This document shows positions 1 to 7,937 of a DNA stretch of 14,906 nucleotides, one piece after another. The stretch's first letter is position 1. Each line of letters starts with the position of its first letter. The position numbers and the translations under genes were made by a program. Origin of the DNA: CAYVXE01 sp964455375 (lineage in GTDB: Bacteria; Zhuqueibacterota; Zhuqueibacteria; Oceanimicrobiales; Oceanimicrobiaceae); the NCBI GenBank assembly GCA_964455375.1, contig CAYVXE010000102.1, forward strand, positions 1-14,906, given 5' to 3'. The notes below the pieces were generated by a model. The model was not told the DNA's origin. It ran no database searches and was given only the letters and a program-made list of their open reading frames with translations.

Positions 1-396
1 AAAGTGCTTTCGTATGCGGTTCCACCCATCGTCGCTATTTTTATTGTGGGACTTTTTTGGAAAAGGGCAAATTCACAGGGTGCAAATGCGAGCGTTATTG
101 TTGGATTTATTGCCGGAGTCACATTTTTTGTTTGTAACGAAATTGTTTCAGTTATCAATATCCATTTTCTGTATGTAGCAATGATCCTCTTTGTTATCAC
201 CATTCCTGTAATTGTAATTGTTAGCTTGTCGACCCCTGCGCCGGCCGCCGAAAAGACCGAAGGCCTTACCTGGACAAGAATGTTTTACCGAGCTGAATCC
301 AAAACATTGCAAAGTTTGTCCTGGTATCAAAACTATCGGATTCTGTCCATAATCTTGTTGGTGATCGCCTTCGTACTTTTCGCGTTCTGGTGGTAA
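1..396 (+). CDS. Sodium:solute symporter (SSS/SGLT family), C-terminal part only
   Basis: Only the last 131 codons are present; the reading frame is open to the left edge, so the start lies outside the window. The first residues (LSYAVPPIVAIFIVGLFWKR, then ANSQGA) match the late transmembrane segment of SGLT-type symporters, where a 'VPP.VA.F..G.FWKRA...GA' pattern is typical. It is followed by more hydrophobic helices (about residues 29-47 and 53-76), a cytoplasmic stretch with 'EKTEGLTWTRMFY', and a final helix near the C-terminus ending FAFWW. The protein would couple inward sodium flow to uptake of a sugar or other organic solute across the inner membrane. A kinase and a sugar phosphorylase follow 75 bp downstream on the same strand, so a sugar substrate is a reasonable inference; the fragment itself does not show specificity. 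Confidence 0.85.
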   Translation, partial: KVLSYAVPPIVAIFIVGLFWKRANSQGANASVIVGFIAGVTFFVCNEIVSVINIHFLYVAMILFVITIPVIVIVSLSTPAPAAEKTEGLTWTRMFYRAESKTLQSLSWYQNYRILSIILLVIAFVLFAFWW

Positions 397-471
397 ACCT
401 CAACGAAAGGTTTAGGCGAAATACGCAACTGGATTTGAGGGAATCTTCCGGGTGTTACAGACCGGAGAAGG

Positions 472-1137
472 ATGAATGGGCGTATGAAAGGTGATATCGT
501 TTTAATCGAGGAGCATCATAAGAAAGCCGCCACGGCAATTGTTTCTGAAATACTCGAAAAGATCAGGAGCAAAGCGGAAAGATACACCATCACAGTTGCC
601 GGTGAGTCTGGCAGCGGCAAGTCAGAAACCGGCAAAGCAATAGCGGATGAACTGGAAAAGTATGGGATTAAATCCGTTTTGTTAGGCCAGGACGATTACT
701 TCAAACTCCCCCCCAAATCAAACGATGCAAAACGACGAAAGGACCCGGAATGGCTTGGGCCGCATGTAGAAGTGAAACTCGACCTAATGGAACAACACCT
801 CAAAGATGCTATTCACGGTAAAGATGAACTAGTGAAACCCTTGATTGACTACAATCAAAATTCCGTAGAAGAGGAAACGGTTAGTTTGAAAGGAATCAAG
901 GTCGTTATCGCTGAAGGGACCTATACTTCTTTGCTAAAGAATGTTGACACCAGGATCTTCATTGCCAGAAACAGGTTGGATACTCTGGAGCATAGAAAAC
1001 GAAGAAACAGAGGGGATGAAATAAATGATCCCTTCATCGAACAAATTCTAAGCACGGAACACAAAATAATCGCCGGACACAAGCAGTTGGCCGATTTCAT
1101 CATCACAAAAGATTACGATGTGTTGACCGTTGAATGA
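472..1137 (+). CDS. Uridine kinase / phosphoribulokinase-family P-loop kinase
   Basis: This 221-residue protein is a P-loop NTP-dependent kinase of the uridine kinase-like group. A Walker A loop GESGSGKS lies at residues 44-51 after a beta strand (YTITVA). 'LLGQDDYF' at 70-77 corresponds to the catalytic-Asp strand of uridine kinases (usually DDFY), 'VVIAEGTY' at 144-151 matches the 'vvEG' strand, and 'RKRRNRGDE' at 175-183 resembles the arginine-rich lid. The ATG at 472 has GGAG at 464-467 four bases upstream; an in-frame ATG at 484 is an alternative. The gene ends 16 bp before the best start of the sugar phosphorylase, so the two are probably co-transcribed. The real substrate is uncertain: the family phosphorylates uridine/cytidine but also other small hydroxylated molecules. 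The context suggests a sugar-related acceptor, but this is inference. Confidence 0.8.
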   Translation: MNGRMKGDIVLIEEHHKKAATAIVSEILEKIRSKAERYTITVAGESGSGKSETGKAIADELEKYGIKSVLLGQDDYFKLPPKSNDAKRRKDPEWLGPHVEVKLDLMEQHLKDAIHGKDELVKPLIDYNQNSVEEETVSLKGIKVVIAEGTYTSLLKNVDTRIFIARNRLDTLEHRKRRNRGDEINDPFIEQILSTEHKIIAGHKQLADFIITKDYDVLTVE

Positions 1138-1153
1138 ACATGGAACAGAACGA

Positions 1154-2620
1154 ATGGCTGTCAAAAATAAAGTTCAGCTCATCACCTATCCCGACTCATT
1201 GGGTGGAAATCTAAAAACCCTCAACACCATCCTTCTGAAATACTTTTCCGACATTTTCGAAGGTGTACACATTTTGCCGCCTTTTCCTTCTTCCGGAGAC
1301 AGAGGCTTTGCCCCCCTCACTTATCTCGAAATCGACCCCAAGTTTGGCGCCTGGGAGGATATCCGGCGCATTGGCCAAAATTTCGATGTTTTACTCGATC
1401 TAATGGTCAATCATATTTCCCGGCAGTCTCCCTATTTTCAGGATTTTCTAAAAAAAGGTCACGAATCCAGGTATGCTGACCTGTTTATTACAGTGGACAA
1501 AATCTGGCCGGACAGAGAGCCTCCCCAGTCGGATATTGACAAAATATTTCTGCGGAGGACAGAGCCTTTCTCCAGCTACACTATCGAAGAAACCGGTGAG
1601 GTTGAGAAGGTCTGGACCACCTTTGGCAAAGTAACGCCATCTGAACAGATCGATCTTGATATAAATTCTGAGATCACCCGAATGCTGCTGACCGATTTTT
1701 TTAAAAATTTTCGTAAGAACAATGTCAAAATCGTCCGGCTTGATGCCGTCGGTTATGTTGTTAAAAAGCCGGGAACAAGCTGTTTCTTCGTAGAGCCGGA
1801 AATATATCACTTTCTTGACTGGATCACCGGTGTGGCAGATTCCCTCGGAATCGAATTGCTCCCTGAAGTTCATGCGCACTACAAAACCCAGTTCAAGCTG
1901 GCAGAGCGTGGGTATTGGATATATGATTTTATCCTGCCATACATGATTCTCGATGCCCTGCTGAATAAGACGAGCATGAAACTATCTCACTATCTGAAGA
2001 TACGGCCACACAAACAATTTACAATGCTCGACTGCCACGACGGTATTCCGGTAAAACCCGACCTGGATGACCTCGTGACCACAAAAGAAGCCAGGAAATT
2101 GGTAGACACATGTGTTCAACGCGGCTCCAACCTCAGCCTCATATTTTCACCCACTTACAGAGACAAGGACGGTTTTGATGTTCACCAAATCAGGGGCTCG
2201 TACTATTCGCTTCTCAACTGCGATGACGATGCATACATGGCGGCGAGAGCCATCCAGTTTTTCGCACCCGGTGTACCCCAGGTCTATTACGTAGGCCTGC
2301 TCGCCGGCGAACACGATGTCGAACGCGTAAAGCGCACCGGCGAAGGACGCGAGATCAACCGCCACAACTTCAGCATCGACGAAATTGAGCAGGCCGTGCA
2401 GAAAAAGGTCGTGCAAAGACTGCTGAAGCTCATCCGCTTCAGGAATCAGTACGCAGCATTCAATGGCGATTTCAATGTTTTGGGCTCTGCTCTGGACGAG
2501 ATCCGTCTGTCCTGGCAAGAAGGTGAAAAGCTATGTACTTTAACTGTAAACCTGAAAACGAATCAGACGACGATCGAATATCTTGATGACACGTCCACAA
2601 CGGTGTTGTTCGAGGTATGA
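1154..2620 (+). CDS. GH13_18 phosphorylase, probably sucrose 6(F)-phosphate phosphorylase
   Basis: The 488-residue product is a full-length GH13 subfamily 18 glucoside phosphorylase (cytoplasmic TIM barrel). It cleaves an alpha-glucoside with phosphate to give glucose 1-phosphate. Visible motifs: KVQLITYPDSLGG at the N-terminus, VNH at 85-87, nucleophile D197 in VRLDAVGY, acid/base E238 in PEVH, stabiliser D296 in DCHDGIPV, and FFAPGVPQVYYVG at 369-381. R134 and H344 (DVHQ) occupy the positions that, as I recall from the Thermoanaerobacterium thermosaccharolyticum enzyme, bind the phosphate of fructose 6-phosphate; true sucrose phosphorylases have Tyr-Gln at the latter site. So sucrose 6(F)-phosphate phosphorylase is preferred over sucrose or glucosylglycerate phosphorylase. 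The ATG at 1154 gives the family N-terminus MAVKNKVQLI; an in-frame TTG at 1130 would overlap the kinase gene. No strong Shine-Dalgarno is visible, consistent with translational coupling. Confidence 0.88.
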   Translation: MAVKNKVQLITYPDSLGGNLKTLNTILLKYFSDIFEGVHILPPFPSSGDRGFAPLTYLEIDPKFGAWEDIRRIGQNFDVLLDLMVNHISRQSPYFQDFLKKGHESRYADLFITVDKIWPDREPPQSDIDKIFLRRTEPFSSYTIEETGEVEKVWTTFGKVTPSEQIDLDINSEITRMLLTDFFKNFRKNNVKIVRLDAVGYVVKKPGTSCFFVEPEIYHFLDWITGVADSLGIELLPEVHAHYKTQFKLAERGYWIYDFILPYMILDALLNKTSMKLSHYLKIRPHKQFTMLDCHDGIPVKPDLDDLVTTKEARKLVDTCVQRGSNLSLIFSPTYRDKDGFDVHQIRGSYYSLLNCDDDAYMAARAIQFFAPGVPQVYYVGLLAGEHDVERVKRTGEGREINRHNFSIDEIEQAVQKKVVQRLLKLIRFRNQYAAFNGDFNVLGSALDEIRLSWQEGEKLCTLTVNLKTNQTTIEYLDDTSTTVLFEV

Positions 2621-2684
2621 CATCTGGTGTGGACGATTTGCACGCTGCCTTCGTCATAGCTTGGAAACAACGATTAGCAACAGT

Positions 2685-3050
2685 TTAACGATTCCCTTCG
2701 CCAACTACCACATTCTCCTCAATTACCCGCGCCACGCCATCAATTCTCTCCTTCAAGACCTGGATGTTGGTGAAGCGAAGAAAGCACAGCTCCAGACCGA
2801 CGAGACATTTAGTCCGTCGACAAGCCCACATTCTTCATCACCACAAGGTCGTGAAGGCTCGGGAGTTATCCCGTCGGTGTTTTTTTTCGGGGGAAGGACG
2901 GCCGCTCTGGCTGTGCCTCAAGCGGGTGCTGCAACTCGTAGAAAAGGGTCTCCGATTGGATGAGGTTTGGCAGGTGGAGAAGCGCAAATATGGCAGATAG
3001 AGACCGCCAAATGCATCTGGGAAAGAACCGCTGCAGGTCTTCTACACCAA
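2685..3050 (-). pseudogene. Decayed DUF559-domain (VSR-like endonuclease fold) protein relic
   Basis: No intact ORF exists, but the minus strand carries recognisable DUF559 pieces in shifting frames. The C-terminal part reads RRTKCLVGLELCFLRFTN then IQVLKERIDGVARVIEENV and ends at a TAA (2685-2687); this fits the family pattern 'Rt.wLe.lG.rvlRFtn.eVl...egVl..I'. Further upstream on that strand, in other frames, are PHPIGD followed by a degenerate strand (family pattern RQhPIGdyivDF) and CIWRSLSAIF (family LLWr.Lra.q). Several frameshifts and stops separate the pieces, including stops just before the RRTK segment, so the gene is dead. The left border is the stop; the right border is approximate. 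Such proteins are often cargo of mobile or accessory DNA. A plus-strand ORF at 2764-3000 is a shadow of this relic. Confidence 0.55.
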
Positions 3051-3341
3051 ATTCATACAAACGTTGAACTGGGAGGCTGACAGCAACTTAACCTGTCCGG
3101 TACCGTTATTTCGCCAGTCCTGGTGTGGATGATATTGACGAGAACTGGCTCAAAATGGTCTGTTTTTAATCTTTATTGAAAGTTTCTAAAGAAAATTCGT
3201 ATCTTCTTATCATACGATTAAATTATGTCATGTGAGTCCCATTCAATCTGAAATCCGCAAGGAAATTCTCTACAAGAATGGGAATGTTGAATGAGTCGAT
3301 AATAAAAGTTTATCAAAAAAATTTGAAGGACTGGGGTTGTT
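3051..3341 (+). other. Non-coding leader region ahead of the second symporter
   Basis: No gene is seen here. A short open stretch (SPGVDDIDENWLKMVCF, ending in TAA near 3170) is preceded closely by a stop and looks like a relic. A weak sigma70-like pair TTGAAA (3176-3181) and TATCTT (3200-3205) with an 18-bp spacer, and an alternative TTGAAT (3287-3292) with TATCAA (3311-3316), could drive the symporter gene; neither is convincing. GAAGGA at 3325-3330 is a good Shine-Dalgarno for the ATG at 3342, 11 bases away. Confidence 0.3.
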
Positions 3342-5216
3342 ATGATAGATTTGATAATCGTACTGGCATTTGTCGTTTATAGCATCAGTAATGGATTTCA
3401 CAATCAATCCAAAGCATCGGAAAATTTAGAGGAATATTTTTTAGCCGGACGTTCAATCAAGGGATGGCGAGCCGGTTTCAGTTTAGCTGCGACTCAGTTT
3501 GCGGCTGACACTCCGCTTCTGGTTATGGGTCTTATCGCGACAGGAGGGGTTTTCAAGTTATGGCGGCTCTGGATTTACGGCCTTGGTTTTTTGATGATCG
3601 GTTTTTTGTTAGGCCGGCCCTGGCGCCGCGCCATGGTAATCACCGATGCAGAACTCACTGAAATCCGCTATAGTGGTAAGGGGGTTCTGGCATTGCGCGG
3701 TTTAAAAGCATTCTACTACGGTACGGTTATGAACTGCACCATCATGGCTATGGTTCTGGTGGCTGCGACGCGTATCAGTGAAATATTTCTGCTTTGGAAT
3801 GAGTGGCTGCCGACGGGAGTTTACCAGTACCTCTATAATTTTGTAAAATGGATCGGCGTGCCGTTAGCTTCCGGAGCCACTGGTCTTGCTCCGTATGTGG
3901 CCACCACCAATAATCTCATCAGCATTCTCGTGATTGTTGGGTTTACAGCGTTATATTCCACAACGGGTGGCCTGCGTTCTGTCATCGCCACAGATACGGT
4001 ACAATTCAGTATTGCCATGCTGGGAACGCTCGTGTATGCGATAGTGGTCATTATTGAATCCGGGGGAATCGGGAATATTGTCAGGAGACTGGTTCAGCTC
4101 TACGGTAAAGCAGAAGCCAGCCGGTTTCTTTCGTTCAGTCCGAATTCCTGGGAGGTATTTATGCCCTTTCTGGTTATTATCAGCCTGCAGTGGTTTTTTG
4201 AACGCAACAGTGACGGCACAGGCTATTTTGCGCAGCGCATGATGGCCTGTCAGAGCAATCGCGATGCCAAAATGGCCGCATTTATTTTTACCTGGTTACA
4301 AATTTTCCTGCGCAGTTTGATCTGGCTAATTATTGGCGTTGGCTTGCTAATCGTCTATCCTTTTGATCCGGCGTCAGTCGGTGGAGAAACATTTGTCGCA
4401 GGCCGGGAACTTCTGTTTGCCACCGGTATGAGAGACTTGCTACCCGTCGGTGTTCGCGGCATTATGCTCACCGGTATGTTGGCGGCGTTGGCATCCACCA
4501 TCGACACCCACCTGACCTGGGGCGCAAGTTATTGGAGCAATGACCTCTACCTGCGGATTATCAATCAAGCCTGGCTTAAAAGAGAGCCATCCAACCGAGA
4601 ACAGGTGGTAGTGGCACGTTTGTCAAACGTGGTCATCTTAACAATTGCGTTGATCATTATGGCGAATCTCGGTTCCATACAGACCGCCTGGCATGTTACG
4701 CTTTTGTTTGGTGCGGGAACGGGGGCTGTTTTAGTCTTGCGATGGGTGTGGGAGCGCATCAATCTATTTTCAGAAATTTCTGCAATTGGTGTATCACTCA
4801 TCTTTTCGCCGATCATTCTTTTCACGGTGCAGGCCGAGTGGTTACGGTTGTTGCTGATGTCTTCCATTTCAACGGTAATTGTAATCGCAGTAACATTGCT
4901 TACGAAACCAACCTCTGAAAAGACGTTGGTAGAATTCTACAAGCGCGTTGAACCGCCCGGGTGGTGGAAGAACACAGTCAAAAAAGCAGGAATTGATATA
5001 AATACACCTTACAAAGCTTTTAAAGAAGGTGCATATTTGACTGTAAGCACAAGCCTGTCTGTTTTTTTACTACTTGTGGGGTTTGGGAAACTGATCCTGC
5101 CAAATCCTGAGAGCTCAGCGATTTACACCTGGGTTTATCTTGTTTTAGGTTTTGCAAGTGTTGCTTTGTGGTGGCGAAAAATATTCTCGTCAGACGTTAG
5201 CAAGGTTGAACGTTAA
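3342..5216 (+). CDS. Sodium:solute symporter (SSS family), complete
   Basis: The 624-residue inner-membrane protein is a complete SSS-family carrier with about 13-15 transmembrane helices and the LeuT-like fold known for this family. Diagnostic segments are EYFLAGRSIKGWRAGFSLAA followed by TQFAADTP (residues 31-58, helix 1 region), 'YSTTGGLRSVIATDTVQF' near 205-222, and 'MLAALASTIDTHLTWGASYW' near 378-397, which holds the Ser-Thr pair that contributes to the Na2 sodium site in this family. A C-terminal cytoplasmic segment (PPGWWKNTVKKAGID) precedes two last helices, making it longer than the usual 500-550 residues. The ATG is supported by GAAGGA 11 bases upstream. It appears to be a single-gene unit: the region before it is non-coding and the next gene starts almost 300 bp later. 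The substrate cannot be read from sequence. It differs in sequence from the symporter at the left edge. Confidence 0.88.
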   Translation: MIDLIIVLAFVVYSISNGFHNQSKASENLEEYFLAGRSIKGWRAGFSLAATQFAADTPLLVMGLIATGGVFKLWRLWIYGLGFLMIGFLLGRPWRRAMVITDAELTEIRYSGKGVLALRGLKAFYYGTVMNCTIMAMVLVAATRISEIFLLWNEWLPTGVYQYLYNFVKWIGVPLASGATGLAPYVATTNNLISILVIVGFTALYSTTGGLRSVIATDTVQFSIAMLGTLVYAIVVIIESGGIGNIVRRLVQLYGKAEASRFLSFSPNSWEVFMPFLVIISLQWFFERNSDGTGYFAQRMMACQSNRDAKMAAFIFTWLQIFLRSLIWLIIGVGLLIVYPFDPASVGGETFVAGRELLFATGMRDLLPVGVRGIMLTGMLAALASTIDTHLTWGASYWSNDLYLRIINQAWLKREPSNREQVVVARLSNVVILTIALIIMANLGSIQTAWHVTLLFGAGTGAVLVLRWVWERINLFSEISAIGVSLIFSPIILFTVQAEWLRLLLMSSISTVIVIAVTLLTKPTSEKTLVEFYKRVEPPGWWKNTVKKAGIDINTPYKAFKEGAYLTVSTSLSVFLLLVGFGKLILPNPESSAIYTWVYLVLGFASVALWWRKIFSSDVSKVER

Positions 5217-5236
5217 AGTAAAAATCTGGTGTTGAT

Positions 5237-5509
5237 TTATTTGAGTATTATTTTATCTTCCCATTTAGCTCTTTCCTGTTCAAAATAAAACTGCAATTTG
5301 CTTAACATTAACAAAGCAGGAACCATCACCAATTCATGCTTTCGAAAGATGACATATCCTACGAATCATATCGGGACAAATCTCCCGGTAGCTACAACAA
5401 AAAACGTCGCACGTCCGAGCACGTTGGTAAAAATTGTAGCTTCTGGAAACTGGAAGAGATTTTCGACGTACACTAAAATAATTCCCAGATTTCTTATGAA
5501 AAGGTTACG
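5237..5509 (-). pseudogene. Probable relic of a small hydrophobic membrane protein
   Basis: The minus strand reads as a membrane protein of about 90 codons interrupted by one in-frame TGA (5366-5368). Before the stop it gives NLGIILVYVENLFQFPEA then TIFTNVLGRATFFVVATG and RFVPI; after it, FVGYVIFRKHELVMVPALLM then LSKLQFYFEQERAKWEDKII, ending at TAA (5237-5239). Both halves are hydrophobic, with charged residues placed as in a natural membrane protein, whereas the plus-strand reading of the same DNA (5298-5513) is unnatural in composition. The stop sits where a Trp (TGG) would fit, so a point mutation or sequencing error is possible. No family is recognised. No clear start codon is visible; the reading would begin near 5500, close to the divergent phosphatase gene at 5510. 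Confidence 0.4.
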
Positions 5510-7629
5510 ATGAATTTACGAATTAAATCCACTTTGTTAATTGTTTTATTCGGCCTGTTAGGAGCGGTTTCTTATTGGGGCCTGTTCAAGAATTATGCTC
5601 CCCAGGCATCGGTTGATTTGCAGTTTAACCGCAATGAAGTAACAAATATTGCCAGAAAATATCTTAAACAGCTTGGCTACAATGCCGACAAATTGTTTGC
5701 AGAAGCCGATTTTATTTTCGACTCAGGGAATAATCTTTATCTTGAGACTGAATTAGGGCTGCAAAAAGCACATGCAGTGATTCGGGCGGATAGCTTGCAT
5801 TCTCATTATTGGCAGGTTTATTTTTTCGACAGCAATTTACCACCGAGTCAAATGCGGGACAAATTTATCGTACGTGTTTCGCCTACATCGAGAATAATAG
5901 GATTTGAGCACCAGATACCGGATACATTGACCTTGCCCTCCGTAACAACTCAGGAAGCGCAATCTTTAGTGGAAACTTTTCTACGCCAACAAGGTTTTGA
6001 GGTCAACCGTTTTAATTTAACAAATTCATCGGTTAAAGAGCTGATGAACCGGAAAGACTATACGTATACGTGGGCGAGTAAAGACTCCGTGTTTCGGTTG
6101 GAACAGAAATTAACCGCTGAAGTTCACGGCGATAAAGTAGGCGGATTCCGTTATTTCTTGCAGGAACCGGAACGCTTTCGCCAAGAAGGCAGCCGCATAG
6201 GCACCTATGTAACCTATATCATTACGGCTTCATCAATAGCGACATTTATTCTGTTGATGTTTATTATTGCGTTGTTCCTAAAGAAATACCACGATGGTGA
6301 AGTGGGGATAAAAACGGCTGTTTATGTGTTCGGGTTATTATTGGGGCTAATGATACTCGAACAATCCTTGCGAATTACAACCATCGGTTTTGGTACCACA
6401 ATTGGCGATGTCAACCGTCTGAACACACGGATCATTGTTTACATTATGACGGTTTTTCTCGTTCAGGCATTTTTGTCTGCAATGGTGTTTGCAGCCTGGA
6501 GCGTTGGTGAATCTTCAGCACGAAGTGGTTGGTCAGAAAAGGTGAAAGCCATTGATGGAGTTTTTAATGGCAAAATATTCACTTTAGATTTTGCTAATTC
6601 TGTGATACGTGGATATGCCTTCGGGTTTACCATTCTCGGGGTCGTCTTTGGTGTTGTTGCGATGATTGCCGGTATAAACAATTTTGGCATATTTACCGAA
6701 TCGGTACATGGTATTCCAGAATCATATTTCCCGTCGTTGAGTGCGATTTTGCTGGCCTTGCGAGTCGCTCTTTTAAGTGAAATCGTTTTCCGCTTTTTCT
6801 TTGTTTCCTGGCTGCGGGAAAAGACGGGCAAAATATGGCCGGGCTTACTTCTGTCTTCTCTGTTGTGGACGCTGGTTGCTTTTATCCTGTGGGATTTTCC
6901 TGTTGGTTATCTTTCTTTCTACTGGTTGTTTCCTGCGTACTTTTTGTTCAGTATAGTCCTCGGTATCATTTTGATCAAGTTCGATTTGCTTACGGCGATT
7001 TTTACGAATTTTACGGTTTTGGCTTTTAGCTACGCCATCCCGTTTCTCGCGTCTACCGGTTCATTTTATCAGGTGCAAAGCAATCTGTTTTATCTCTGGA
7101 TTGCCGTCCCTTTAGGTATTGCCATTATTGGTTGTGTGAAAAAACAATCGTTCCAATATTCGACCGAGTTAATTCCCTCGCACATCCGGCGAATCAGCGA
7201 ACGTGAACGCATGGCGAAAGAGTTGGAGATCGCCCGGAATGTACAGATGAGTTTGCTGCCGAAAGAAAATCCGCTGGTTGAAGGATTTGATATTGCCGGT
7301 GTCTGTCTGCCGGCGTTGGAAGTTGGTGGCGATTACTACGACTTCTTCCAATTGGGCGATGGAAAGATCGGCATCGCCATTGGTGATGTGTCCGGCAAGG
7401 GAGTTCCAGCGGCTATTTACATGACGCTAACGAAGGGCATTTTGCAATCCCATGCAGGAGAAAGTTTGTCGCCCCGCGAAGTTTTGAAGAAGCTCAACAA
7501 GCAAATGTACCAGAATATCGACAAAAACTCTTTTGTTAGTTTGTTCTATGCTGTTCTTGATATGAAAAATCGCAAAATCCGGTTTGCCCGTGCCGGTCAC
7601 AATCCTGCAATTTTAGCGCACGGGAGCAT
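5510..7629 (+). CDS. Membrane SpoIIE/PP2C phosphatase with CPBP-like domain, 3' end lost in gap
   Basis: This is a membrane-anchored serine/threonine phosphatase of the RsbU/SpoIIE type, read for 706 residues until the N run. Order: one N-terminal helix (7-27); an extracytoplasmic region (28-233) with two 'A..YLKQLGYN' / 'VETFLRQQGFEV' units resembling PepSY-type repeats; about eight or nine helices (234-541); then the phosphatase domain. The membrane part at 405-515 resembles CPBP intramembrane proteases (SEIVFRFFFVSWL at 423-435, cf. EExxxR) but has no histidine after it. The linker ERERMAKELEIARNVQMSLLP (565-585) is the usual RsbU lead-in. EVGGDYYD (604-611) and GDVSGKG (625-631) hold metal-binding Asp residues, and ARAGHNPA (693-700) follows. 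The last motifs (TDG..E, DD.T) are missing in the gap. AAAGG a few bases before the ATG serves as ribosome site. It probably dephosphorylates an anti-anti-sigma-type protein. Confidence 0.85.
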
Positions 7630-7729
7630 NNNNNNNNNNNNNNNNNNNNNNNNNNNNNNNNNNNNNNNNNNNNNNNNNNNNNNNNNNNNNNNNNNNNNNN
7701 NNNNNNNNNNNNNNNNNNNNNNNNNNNNN
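7630..7729. other. Assembly gap (100 N)
   Basis: Exactly 100 N bases, the conventional placeholder for a scaffold join of unknown length. It removes the 3' end of the first SpoIIE-type phosphatase (roughly the last 80-100 codons would be expected) and whatever lies between it and 7730. The sequence right after the gap (7730-7769) shows no convincing coding potential. Confidence 0.98.
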
Positions 7730-7769
7730 CCTTGCTTTATTTCCTTCCATTGATTATTTTTCTTTTACT

Positions 7770-7910
7770 TAAATTGAGCGATTCTTGTGGGAGAAAGTTT
7801 GTAGTGCAAGCTACAACAGCTTGCCTGGGGAGGTCGGAAACATGCGAAAGCCTACGCTACGAAAATAGAACCCAACAGTGAATTAATTTCAGGATCAATC
7901 GCTCAATTTA
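7770..7910. repeat. 141-bp element bounded by perfect 14-bp inverted repeats
   Basis: TAAATTGAGCGATT at 7770-7783 is the exact reverse complement of AATCGCTCAATTTA at 7897-7910. Both outer ends are a TA dinucleotide, which would fit a TA target duplication as made by IS630/mariner-type transposases. No ORF lies inside. Within it are two mutually exclusive 6-bp hairpins: TTGTAG (7799-7804) with CTACAA (7811-7816), and GCAAGC (7806-7811) with GCTTGC (7819-7824). It could be a MITE, a REP-like repeat, or a structured leader of the downstream phosphatase gene. Closeness to the gap suggests that a multi-copy sequence broke the assembly. Confidence 0.5.
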
Positions 7911-7937
7911 GATTTTATTTAAACTTGGATATGTCCT

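Noticed and set aside
394..414. 7-bp stem (TAAACCT / AGGTTTA) over the stop codon of the left-edge symporter.
   Set aside because: The stem is short and AT-rich and has no U tract, and the next gene is probably co-transcribed, so a terminator call is not justified.
1448..1879. Minus-strand 143-codon ORF.
   Set aside because: It is antisense to the conserved catalytic core of the GH13_18 phosphorylase.
2764..3000. Plus-strand ORF rich in Arg, Lys and His in the spacer after the phosphorylase.
   Set aside because: It lies antisense to the DUF559 relic and has no recognisable domain.
5298..5513. Plus-strand 71-codon ORF with a TTG start overlapping the phosphatase ATG.
   Set aside because: Its composition is unnatural and no family is recognisable; the opposite strand reads much more like a real protein.
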